Of a stretch of DNA of 64,000 nt, positions 11,080 to 20,414 are shown piece after piece. The DNA lies in the NCBI RefSeq assembly GCF_022539505.1, contig NC_061510.1, positions 96,984,292-97,048,291 of the forward strand, written 5' to 3'. Position 1 is the stretch's first letter. Each line of letters starts with the position of its first letter. This DNA is from Lolium rigidum. Taxonomy: Eukaryota > Streptophyta > Magnoliopsida > Poales > Poaceae. The translations under genes were made by a program, and so were the position numbers. Under the pieces are notes generated by a model that saw only the letters and a list, made by a program, of their open reading frames with translations, was not told where the DNA came from and did no database searches.

Positions 11080-11350
11080 GCCGCCATGACGGAATTTCGG
11101 CGTTCCAGGTTCCGGCTACTTGCTGTGCCACCAGGTCGGAATCTCCGCAGCAAATGATGTGCTTGATCCCTATTTCCTTAGCGATGCGCAATCCGTGTAG
11201 TAGAGCCTCATATTCCGCCATGTTATTTGTAGCTTCGAAGTGGATCTGCAGAACATACTGCAGTTCTTCTCCGGTAGGGGACTTCAGGGTGACTCCGGCT
11301 CCTGAGCCTTGATGCTGCTTGGATCCGTCGAAGTGCATGACCCATGTTTC
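11080..11350 (-). CDS. E1 second RNase H domain (Tat-type aRNH)
   Basis: After the RT-linked RNase H and before integrase, the minus strand encodes a separate RNase H fold. It has WVMHFDGSKQ (first catalytic D), NNMAEYEALLHGLRIA (catalytic E) and CCGDSDLVAQQVAG (third D). This plant-type extra RNase H is known from Tat-lineage Gypsy elements, where it accompanies a degenerate first RNase H. It lies in one open frame (10937-11476); the C-terminal part is frame-shifted relative to the integrase linker. It would remove RNA from the RNA-DNA hybrid during reverse transcription. Confidence 0.85.
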
Positions 11351-11424
11351 GGTTCCGGCTCCGGACTTGCATCCGGAGCTTCGTCCAATCTGCAACGAAA
11401 TCCGCCAAGACTTGGGATTTGACC

Positions 11425-12731
11425 GCGAGTCCTTGGCTTGTAAGCGATGTCGAAGGCGGATAATTCGATGCCCCACTTAGCTGTTCGTCCCGTTGCGTCG
11501 GCGTTGTTGAGAATTGTTGACAGCGGAGCTTTGCTCACAACTCGTTATCGGGTGCTCTTGGAAGTAGTGTCTCAGCTTCCGGCTGCCTAGGAAAACTCCA
11601 TAAGCTAGCTTCGAAAGTGAGGGTATCTTTGCTTTGATTCCGTCAGCGACCTCGCTAATGTAGTAGACAGGTCTCTGTACGTCATATTCATGACCTTCTT
11701 CCTTTCGCTCCACCACGATGACGAGGCCGACGACCTTGTTGGTAGCCGCCGGATAAAGGAGCATTGGCTCGACTCGCTGGGGCTGCCAAGATAGGTGGGG
11801 AGGTAAGTATTTCCTTCAACCCACGAAGAGCTGCGTCGGCTGCGTCGTCCCGTACAAATTTGTCCGTTTTCTTCAGCAGCTTGTACGGAGGTAGCGCCTT
11901 CTCGCCAAGACGGCTAACAAACCCGCCGATTGCCGCGACGCAACCAGTTAGTCGTTGCACATCTTTGAGACAAGTTGGTCGTTTGATGCACAGGATTGCC
12001 TTGATCTTTTCCGGGTTCACCTCAATGCCTCTGTGAGAGACTATGAAGCCAAGGAGTTTTCCGGCTGGTACGCCAAAGACGCACTTCAGCGGATTCAACA
12101 TCATCTTGTACCTGCGGAGGTTGTCGAAGGTTTTCGTGAGGTCGCTGATCAAGTCGGATCCTTTCCGGGTCATGACCGCGATGTCGTCGACGTAAGCGTG
12201 CACGTTCCGGCCTATTTGGTCCTTCGTGCACCGCTGCATCGTACGTTGGTAAGTAGCACCTGCATTTTTCAAACCAAAAGGCATAGTAACATAGCAAGTA
12301 AGTACCAAACGGGGTAATGAATGAAGTCGCCTTTGGTCGGATTCCTTCATCCGGATCTGGTGGTACCCGGAATACGCATCAAGAAAACACAGAAGTTCCG
12401 CCCCCGCCGTCGAATCAATGACTTGGTCAATGCGCGGCAGGGGAAACGGATCCTTCGGGCAATGTTTGTTCAAGCCGGAGTAATCGATGCACATTCTTAG
12501 TATTTCAGTGTTCTTTTTGGGTACAAGGACGGGATTCGCGACCCAATCGGTGTGGATAACTTCTACTACAAAACCCGCTTCTAGTAACTTTGCTAGTTCC
12601 ATTCCTATGGCGCGGCGCTTCTTATCTCCAAAGCGTCGCATAGCTTGCTTTACCGGTTTAGCCCCCGGATTTATGTTGAGGTAGTGCTCGGCGAGTTCCC
12701 TAGGTACTCCGGACATGTCGAAGGTTGCCAT
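11425..12731 (-). CDS. E1 reverse transcriptase and first RNase H
   Basis: The open frame 11688-12731 (minus, 347 codons) carries the Ty3/Gypsy RT blocks in order: GVPRELAEHYLNI upstream, VLVPKKNTEILRMCIDYSGLN, FLDAYSGYHQIRM (first catalytic D), MPFGLKNAGATYQR and AYVDDIAVM (the YVDD catalytic loop), then the thumb LGFIVSHRGIEVNPEK. The frame then shifts into a Ty3-type RNase H remnant (RPVYYISEV, LAYGVFLGSRKLRHYF) at 11477-11764 and 11425-11538. This is the best-preserved part of the element; the matching segment of E2 is split into several frames. Confidence 0.92.
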
Positions 12732-12778
12732 GCGAAGATATCCATGTTAGCGCGGAGGAACTCGACGAGCGCGCTTTC

Positions 12779-13424
12779 CTATTTGGGGTCCATGTTTGCC
12801 CCGACCGAAACCTGCTTGGAAGAGTCACCCGGAATAAGGTCATGCTTCTTGGTTTCTATCGCGGGCTTGAAGGAGGTTTTCTCGCTCGGAGATTTGCTTC
12901 TTGGTGGTTTGCATCTCGGCCGGATCCACCGCGGCCCGTAGCCTTTCAGCTCTTCTCCGGATATGACAGATTCTGCGAAGGCGGCTTCGCCCAACTCGCA
13001 CTCGTGAGCCTTTTTGTAGTCTCCGGTTATGGTGATCATACCATTGGGACCCGGCATCTTGAGCTTGTTGTAGATATAGCATGCTCTTGCGTGGAACTTG
13101 TGGTAGGTGGGCCTCGCCGAAGATGACGTGGTAGGAGCTCTTGAAGGGCACAACTTCAAACGTGATCTTTTCTTCGCGGAAATTATGAACATCGCCGAAA
13201 GCCACGGGAAGTGTGATGCTGCCGAGGGAGTTCGCCTTCTTACCCGGAACCACGCCATGAAACTCAGTGGTGCTGTGTTTGAGCTGTTCCTTGGTGAGGT
13301 TCATCCGCTCCAGAGTCTCCAGGTACATGATGTTCAAGCTGGCTCCGCCATCCATGAGGCACTTGGAGAAGTCATACCCGTCTATGCGGGGACTCACCAC
13401 CAAGGCGTAGTATTCTTTTGGCAC
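12779..13424 (-). CDS. E1 aspartic protease domain
   Basis: The minus-strand frame has YFS-type lead-in IDGYDFSKCLMDGGASLNIMY. The catalytic D lies in LMDGGAS, the Tat-type variant of the retropepsin D-S/T-G motif. Farther on are SLGSITLPVAFG and FEVVPFKSSYHVIFG, the second conserved strand. Past that point the reading continues in another frame (YHKFHARACYIYNKLKMPG) because of a CTCG at 13113-13116, a break shared with E2 at 28168-28171. The protease would cut the Gag-Pol polyprotein. A linker to RT follows (12779-12900). Confidence 0.8.
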
Positions 13425-13559
13425 AGAGGCGGGATGATCCCCCCGTCAAATGTGCACGGGACTTCCGACCACCTCGACATATCGCGGCACAGCCGGAACT
13501 CGTGGCGTTCAGGAACCGGGTAGCTGATTTTGTAGCACGGACCGTGGGGGTTCCGAGGA

Positions 13560-16381
13560 AGGTGTGGTAAGCCCCCACGCTCTTTTTCTCAAAGGGGTTG
13601 GATTTTCCTCGCGGATCCGGCTTTGGGATCCGGCGAGTTGTCATCCTCGTCCATCGCCTCGGAACTCGTCCTCCTCCTTGTCCTTGTTCTTGCCCTTGCC
13701 TCCTTTGCCGCGTGGGCGGTGCTTCCGGGCTCGCTTGTATCCTCGCCTCCGGGTCGTTCTTGAGGTCGTTGACCCACTTGCGCTTGCGGTTGGTATGAGT
13801 GGACTTCCCCGTAGCCGGATCCAAGTGGGCCGGGCAGGGCATGTCTCCGTATTCCTCGTAGGTTTGCGGGGCGCGGGATCCGCCGGCGGTGACCTCGGTG
13901 CCATGCTCGCTGACCCCTGCCGGCTCCGCCTCCACGGCCGCGTCCTCTTCCGCCTCCCGAACCTCCGCGTTGGAACGCCATGGCGACCATCTCGGATCCG
14001 CCACTCTTCCGGTCATCGTGGTTTTTGCGTTTGTGGCCGCTGTTGTTACCGTTATCACGGTTCTTCTTCCGCCGGTGCAGGGGGATTGTCTGTAGCTGCG
14101 ATGTCACCGCCCGCGTCATCATCGGCGGCAGTGTGATCACCGGCGATGGAGATCATCTCATCCAAAGTCGGTTTGTTGGCGTTAGCCAAACATGTAAGCT
14201 TATGCCTCAGCAATCCTCCTCTCTCGCAGTCCACCAATAAAGGCGTACATGGCAGTGGTGTGATCGACGTTTTCGCACTCGTTCCTCGCATGCTAACCAT
14301 CGTGTGAGGAAGTTTCTTGAGGTTTCTCCCTTCTTCCGGATACAAGCTTGTAAGTCGCTTGCCGTGGCAGGTCTTTTGTAGGTGCCCCCGAAGTGTTTCT
14401 CAAAAGCGGTCTTCGTGTCGAACCAGCAAAAGATAGAGTTTTTCTCGAGGTCACCGAGCCGCATCCGGGCTGGTCCTACGAGGTACAACCGGAGCATGCG
14501 GCAGGCGATATTAGGGGTTCCTCCGGCAAAGGTTACCGCATTGTAGTAGTCCTCAATCCAGGTATCCGGCCTTTCGGTGCCATCATAATGCTTCGGATTT
14601 CCGGGTAGCTTGAGGGAGCTCCTTGGCTTTGGTTCCTCTCGAATCATTCTCGCCAAAGCACTTCGGACCAATGTAGTCGGCTCTCGTACTCGTTGAGGCG
14701 GTCCCGTGCGTCGCGCGAGCCGTGGCGGGGAGACTTTGAGCGCGAGCGAGATCTCCGGCCATTGCCTCCGCCTCCACCTCCGCCGCCACCGCTAGGTGGT
14801 GGCGAGGAGACCTGCGAGGTGGGCGGTCCGACTTCTTGCTTCCGCCATCCGAATCTCCACGACCTTCCCGGTGCCGACTCCGGCTTCGTGGCTGCCTTCG
14901 CCTTGGCGCCGGCTGCCCCGGTTATTCCGGCGAGGCTCCGGGTCACGGCTCCGACGAGGCTCGGGTCGCGGCTCCGACGAGGTTCCGGATCGCGGTTCCG
15001 GCGAGGTTCTCGGACCGCGGTCTTCATTCCGACTCCTTCCGGGCTCGGGCTCGGGAACATTGTTCTGGTTCCGGTGAGGTTCCGGCGAACGCTCCCTGTT
15101 TCTCGTTTCTTGGCAGCACGTTGTCGCGGATAACAATCGCACCGTGCCCTATGGGCCTGGTGTTTCCGGCTGGACTACGGCGGCGAGGGGTCGCGGATAA
15201 CCGTTGGGCGGAGGAGAGGGGTTGTGGTATCTGTCTCGTCCGGAGTACATCGCATCCTTTCCCTTTCTTGGATCCGACGGAGGCGTCTGTGATGGGACGG
15301 GGATCGGATTTGGGTGTTCCCTGGCCCTCCTTCTGCGCTCTGAAGATCCGGTGTGTGATTCATCATCGGGATGCCGATCGGCGCGGGCGTCCTTCTGCGC
15401 GGTAGATACACAGTTATCCGGATTGGATTCCAACCTGCGCGAAGTATCCGCCTTGCTCGTCGCTCGCATTGCCGAAGCGACAAGTGTGCGGAGATGGTTG
15501 ATATCAACTTCTTCGTCCTTCTTCTTCAGCAATTCCGCCGCTTTCAGCATGTTGTCCTTTGGAGTTTCCAGCGGCTGGTGAACTGCGGCGTGTTGAAGGC
15601 TATCCTGCGAGGCGAAATTGCTTCTCCGACAATACGATCAGCCTCCGCTCGCGCGTAGGTCATCTTTACTTCCCACTCAGCCCTCATGCTCTTGACGTGC
15701 TCGAGTGTGTTAGTAATCTCGCGGTCCCGTCCGTCGAAGTTTTCCAGCCAGGCTGCATGATCTGCCCTTCCTATCTTTAATGCAGCTTCGGTGTCGGCGA
15801 GCCTCTTGGCTGTGGCCGCATCTCCTTTCTCGGCGGTCTCTAGAGCCTCCGGATCCGCGGCGTGGCCCGGAGTTATAGGTGTGTTAAGAACTGCTCGCGC
15901 GGCCACCTCTTCTGCTGACAGGATTTCCTCCGAAGGGGAATCCCTTTGGGGTCGCACCCGAGACATTGGAGATCCTTCTTGGGATGGCTCAGATTGACTA
16001 ACTTGGTCTCCAGATCCGGTTTGTCCCAGCGCCGCTATCGTTGCGAGAACCTCGCTCGGGCCGGGCGGAGTTGACTTCAGGCTGATCGCCGAGACCATAC
16101 TCCTCCAACTTGCGCACGAAGTCATCAGATTCCATGGATGGGGTGTCTCCGGAGATTGGGCTCAGATTGCCCAAGATCGACTCTTCAACCGGAGCTTCGC
16201 TTTCTCCGACAGGGTGAGCCTGATCCGGATCTGCGTTGTTTTCCGGGGCCTCGACCTGCGCGGGACCAGCTCCGACTTCATGTGGGGCGGTTCCGGCGGT
16301 ATGGGCCAAGAAGTGTACGAAGTGACACATCTGCTTCTCTAACACCTGGGAGACCCAGGCGGATCTGCATTGGTCTTCCAC
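13560..16381 (-). CDS. E1 gag region (coiled-coil N-terminus, capsid domain, basic tail)
   Basis: The minus-strand gag appears to begin at the ATG at 16379-16381 (MEDQCRSAWVSQVLEKQ). An acidic region comes first, then a heptad-like, probably coiled-coil stretch (15544-15900), then a charged, Arg/Pro-rich linker (14790-15500). The retrotransposon gag capsid domain follows at 14207-14671, with GTERPDTWIEDYYNAV, RLGDLEKNSIFCWFDTKTAFEKHF and RNFLTRWL. After it a Gly/Arg-rich, nucleic-acid-binding-like tail runs to about 13600 and includes a C-H-H remnant (CPAHLDPATGKSTHTNRK), where the last cysteine of a zinc knuckle reads R. Many frame changes interrupt it. The 15560-16060 portion is strongly diverged from E2. 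Confidence 0.75.
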
Positions 16382-16517
16382 CTTTGTTTCCTGCTCAGGG
16401 GCGGATTGGGTGGGTTTCGAAATTTCCAGATCTAAGGCGGAATCTTCGCTAGGATGTTCCGGCGTCTCGTATCGGATCTTCGCGATCGCGTCCCGCTCAG
16501 CCGGCGGTCGCGTCGGC

Positions 16518-16530
16518 GCTACTTACCGAT
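16518..16530 (-). promoter_or_regulatory. Splice-donor-like site in the E1 leader
   Basis: On the minus strand the leader reads atcGGTAAGTAGcg, a near-consensus plant 5' splice site, about 240 nt downstream of the primer-binding site and upstream of the gag ATG. The same word occurs in E2 (31562-31573) and again in the filler at the abnormal E2 junction. Splicing of the leader is known for Ogre/Tat relatives; here it is only a candidate. Confidence 0.35.
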
Positions 16531-16746
16531 GGGTTTCCGTCGGAATCGACGGTTTCCCCGATGAAGATGTGTATGCCGCCAACTCGGGACAATGGAGAGC
16601 TTGACGGGGTCGGTTTTAGCCGGAATCCAACACTCATCCGGAGGGACGATCGGCAGATTTCCGGCGTAAAGGACACGCCCCACAGCGATGGTGTCGTCGT
16701 AGCTTCCCATGGCGGAACCCTCCCGGTTCCGGCCTCCGGACGCCGC

Positions 16747-16768
16747 AGGCCCCACGGTGGGCGCCAAC
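16747..16768 (-). other. E1 primer-binding site
   Basis: On the minus strand, immediately after the 5' LTR, comes ttggcgcccaccgtggggcc, in the position and form of a tRNA primer-binding site with the usual TGGCGCC start. It is identical in E2 up to position 31812. Confidence 0.7.
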
Positions 16769-17326
16769 CGCCGTTGCCTGATCGACGGTACCTCGGAGGA
16801 GGGATCCTCACGAGGGGGAGAAGAAGTAGGGGCCATAGGGCGGAGTGCACACGGGACGGTGGTACGCGAGTTACCCAGCTTCGGAACACCCGCACGATGA
16901 CAGGGCCTACCGCTGCTTGTCCGGAATTATCCGGGCGCTTTCGCGTTGTTACAATGAGTTGTGGTTGTGCCTCTAGGGCTCCCGGGATCCGGCTTATAAA
17001 GGCGCACGGATCTAGGGTTTACACGGAGAGTCCTAGCCGGATTACAGACAGCCTAACTACGGTACAATATCTTGCCGTGCACGTCACGGATCCGCCTCCC
17101 ATATACGTCGTACTGGATCCGGGTTCCTCATGGGCCTCCATGGATCCGGGTTACTTCTATGTCGGTACGGATCCGGCCTGCTGATCCTGGGCTGGACTTT
17201 TTCCTTCATGATCAACAGCAACTGGGCCGCCCGATGGGCCACATGCCTCATCACCGTCTGTGGGCCACCCGGGCTTGCCGGATCTAGGCACTGTCGATGG
17301 TACACCTATGAAGTATACCCACAACA
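16769..17326 (-). repeat. E1 5' LTR
   Basis: A 558-bp LTR that in element orientation starts TGTTGTGGGTATAC at 17326 and ends near GGCAACGGCG (expected GACA; the terminal CA has mutated to CG). It closely matches the 3' LTR at 3935-4497. The right flank atatg at 17327-17331 repeats the left flank at 3930-3934. Confidence 0.88.
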
Positions 17327-17331
17327 ATATG

Positions 17332-17363
17332 AAATGCAACGCTGAACCTAAAGATGTCCTCAC
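17332..17363 (-). CDS. Putative host terminal exon, 5' part (other side of E1)
   Basis: Thirty-two bases on the minus strand (GTG AGG ACA ... TTG CAT TT) follow a polypyrimidine-type acceptor and join in frame to 3934-3790 once E1 and one TSD copy are disregarded. This places the E1 insertion about 35 bp inside the exon. See the entry at 3790-3934. Confidence 0.42.
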
Positions 17364-18568
17364 CTATAGAGCAGAGCACAAATTATCATCTCAGAAATAT
17401 GCAAGGATCAGAATCATTATCTAAGAAATAGTGATAGACAATGGTTCGTTATTATTGACATAGTTATGTCCATCATCCATGAACTCCATATAACAGCGAC
17501 AATATAATTGACTTAAGTTTGATATATGAACAGAACCAGTTATATAAGATCAAAGAATACTTAAACCCTCATGTATACAACCAATAAATTTGAGCCAAAG
17601 TCTCTCTCAGATTTAATTGTATCTTCACATCAGCCCGTTTGTTATCCACTTATCTTGCATAGTGCAGAATTAAGAATCTCAAATGCAGGTCAATTTACAC
17701 CCAGGTTACCCGCATAAAAAATTAGATTCAAGTTGCGTGGAAGACACCCAAATTTTTTTTGCCAATCTGAAACTTCTTACGAAAGCAAGTGCAACATCTT
17801 AAGGTTGCAAACCATTCAACTAAAAGTTGTAGGTGCAACTTAAGATTGGTTGGGAGATGGAATACCATTGCCATGCTGGTAAGATTTTGTGTCTATGAAA
17901 TAAAAGCATTAGCTCGCAATCAGTAAAAGCATAGTAATTAAATTGACATGCCTCAAATTTAGGATGAACAATTAAACCTGAAAAAAGGCTATCAATACTT
18001 AACACGTACGAAGGCGGTAGCATTTGATTGGAATGACATGTCAGGCTGCTACCGAAACTGAATCTGACTTATTTTGCAATATTTAAGCATTTAAAATGGT
18101 TTGTTGGTGAGAAGAAAAAAATCAAGGATCTGCTGAAGCAAAGCTAATGCCACATAATAAAAATTAAGCTGGAGAAAGGAAATTTAATGAACAAAAACGA
18201 CATTGATATCCTATTACGCTGAAACCCCCACAACCATAATCCAAAATTACTATTTCAGTGACACGCCACAAATTTAATCATTTTACCACCCCATCCAACC
18301 AATGACAAATGATGAACCAATGATAGTCCAACTAAGAAGAACCAATATGACCTGCTCAGACAACCATGCATAAGATAATTAGCTGCAATAGAAAGATGTA
18401 AAATGATTGTAAAATATGCATATGTTTAAACTATATTCTAATTTCTATTTATTTCCTTAATAAGAAAAGATTAAAGGGACATTGCAATAGAAATTTCAGG
18501 GTAGTATCTTTTTATTCATGGAAAAAATTTCAATGGACCTATAAAAAATTATGATAAATAGCTACTAA
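17364..18568 (-). other. AT-rich host DNA, probably intron of the minus-strand gene
   Basis: No recognised coding sequence. A minus-strand open stretch at 17820-18023 has no family resemblance. The position upstream of the acceptor at 17364-17371 makes intron the simplest reading. Confidence 0.35.
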
Positions 18569-18787
18569 AGGCCACTTCTTTTCGGCTTCTACGATGGCTT
18601 ATGGGGGAAGCTTCTTCCTACCTACTTCTCCCAGAAGCTCTGATGCCAAATTTGTTCTGGCTTATACTCGAGTTTAGATCAAACTAGATTATAAGCCAAA
18701 ACAAATTTTGGATTCGAGCTTCTAGGAGAAGGTGGTGGGGAGAAGCTTCTTCCAGAAGCCAATGGAGAAGCCGAAAAGAAGTGGCCC
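18569..18787. mobile_element. Tourist-like (PIF/Harbinger) MITE, 219 bp
   Basis: The left end (a)ggccacttcttttcggctt and the right end aagccgaaaagaagtggcc are inverted repeats of about 20 bp. The trinucleotide TAA flanks both sides (18566-18568 and 18788-18790), the duplication expected of PIF/Harbinger MITEs. Inner inverted words (gaagcttcttcc) extend the hairpin. Non-coding. Confidence 0.8.
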
Positions 18788-18979
18788 TAAGCATGCTGGC
18801 CAGCATATAAGTTATAGAAGGTCATCACTGTCCATGTGTGTGATGGCAGACAATAATTTTGTGAAGTTGTTGAGAACATGCGATTAATAGCTTACTCCAT
18901 CTCTTTTTCCAATCAAATTATTATACCATAATATGAATATATTTTGAAATAAAATTGTGGTTTAACAAGTGATGGTTGG

Positions 18980-19542
18980 TGTCGTTGCCTAATCGACGGT
19001 ACCTCGGAGGAGGGATCCTCACGAGGGGGAGAAGAAGTAGGGGCCATAGGGCGGAGTGCACACGGGACGGTGGTACGCGAGTTACCCAGCTTCGGAACAC
19101 CTGCACGATGACGAGGGCCTACCGCTGCTTGTCCGGAATTATCCGGGGCGCTTTCGCGTTGTTACAATGAGTTGTGGTTGTGCCTCTAGGGCTCCCGGGA
19201 TCCGGCTTATAAAGGCGCACGGATCTAGGGTTTACATGGAGAGTCCTAGCCGGATTACGCGATAGCCTAACTACGGTACAATATCTTGCCGTGCACGTCA
19301 CGGATCCGCCTTCCATATACGTCGTATCGGATCCGGGTCCCTCATGGGCCTCCATGGATCCGGGTTACTTCTATGTCGGTACGGATCCGGCCCGCCGATC
19401 CCGGGCTGGACTTCTCCCTTCATGATCAACGAAGAATCGGGCCGCCCGATGGGCCACATGCCTCATCACCGTCTCGTGGGCCACCCGGGCTTGCCGGATC
19501 TAGGCACCGTCGATGGTACACCTATGAAGTATACCCACAACA
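18980..19542 (-). repeat. E2 3' LTR
   Basis: A 563-bp LTR that matches both E1 LTRs, with the full TG...CA form on the minus strand (TGTTGTGGGTATAC ... GGCAACGACA). It is followed inward by a polypurine tract (on minus, ctgcgggggcactct), slightly altered compared with E1. Confidence 0.9.
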
Positions 19543-19983
19543 AGAGTGCCCCCGCAGTTCTCCGAGTTTCGCCTGCAGCTTCCGCCTTGCTGGTCCAACA
19601 CGATCTCCGGCAAACGTTGGTAACGCGGAGAAACTTGAAGAGCTCCAACTTTGCATTTTCTTCTTTTTCCCAACTTATAGCCGGAAAATGCTCCCATCCC
19701 GCGGGACTTCATCCATCGACGTTCCAAAGAACATTTCCGGGTTACCGCCCGTTCGAATGAGAGACAACTTATCTTCACAAAATTACCCGGAATCTTAAAA
19801 GACTCAAACGGCTTCGGAAATCCTTCATCTTCGTATCACACTCAACAACGGAAGTTCCTTATTTCCCGCGCACAACTTCCTCATTTCCCGCGCTAAATCT
19901 TCGCAGATGCAAATCTTCAGCCGGAATTTTCGGGAGCGCGCAATCAAATCACCTCCACGTCGTTTTACCGCATTTGACCTAAA

Positions 19984-20067
19984 CACGTGTCAACCATCCA
20001 ACGGTGTGACCGTTCAGTTTCCACCGTCGGATCCGGATCCCGAATCTCCGAGCGCGGCCTATAAATA
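19984..20067 (+). promoter_or_regulatory. Promoter of the E2 antisense gene (G-box and TATA box)
   Basis: CACGTG at 19984-19989 and TATAAATA at 20060-20067 on the plus strand repeat the E1 arrangement, about 350 bp upstream of the antisense-gene ATG at 20415. Confidence 0.55.
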
Positions 20068-20414
20068 CCCCGCGGCCCGGTAAAAATTCATTCTTTCACC
20101 CCCTCTCACCACATCGTCTTCCTCCTCGCGCCGCGCCGCCCGCCGCATCTAGACTCCGGCGAACTTCGTCACGGTGAACCTCGCGCGCCGCCGAACCGAG
20201 GCTCCCTCGCACCAAGATCATCACGTTTGAACGAGAAACTCGCTCCGCCGCCGATTCGTGGTTACGCGAGTCAACTTCCTCCAAGTTCGGCCGACCTCAA
20301 CTCCGCCGGAGCTCCGTCGAGCCACCGCGCCATTAGCGGTAAGTACGCCGGCCTTGTAGAAGACAACGTAGTGTAGAAGATAGGTTCAGTGATCCGGGTA
20401 CTCAAACACTTTGT

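Larger units (their letters stand above)
3935..17326 (-). mobile_element. Gypsy element E1, full-length, Tat-type with antisense gene
   Basis: This 13.4-kb LTR retrotransposon is oriented on the minus strand. It has two similar LTRs (3935-4497 and 16769-17326), a primer-binding site beside the 5' LTR, a polypurine tract beside the 3' LTR, and the 5-bp duplication ATATG at 3930-3934 and 17327-17331. On the minus strand lie gag, aspartic protease, reverse transcriptase, RNase H, a second RNase H domain and integrase, in Ty3/Gypsy order. On the plus strand, between integrase and the 3' LTR, is a convergent multi-exon gene with the 'putative gypsy type transposon' domain. The additional RNase H plus the antisense gene point to the Tat lineage (compare Retand, Grande); lineage is by architecture only. 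Confidence 0.92.
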
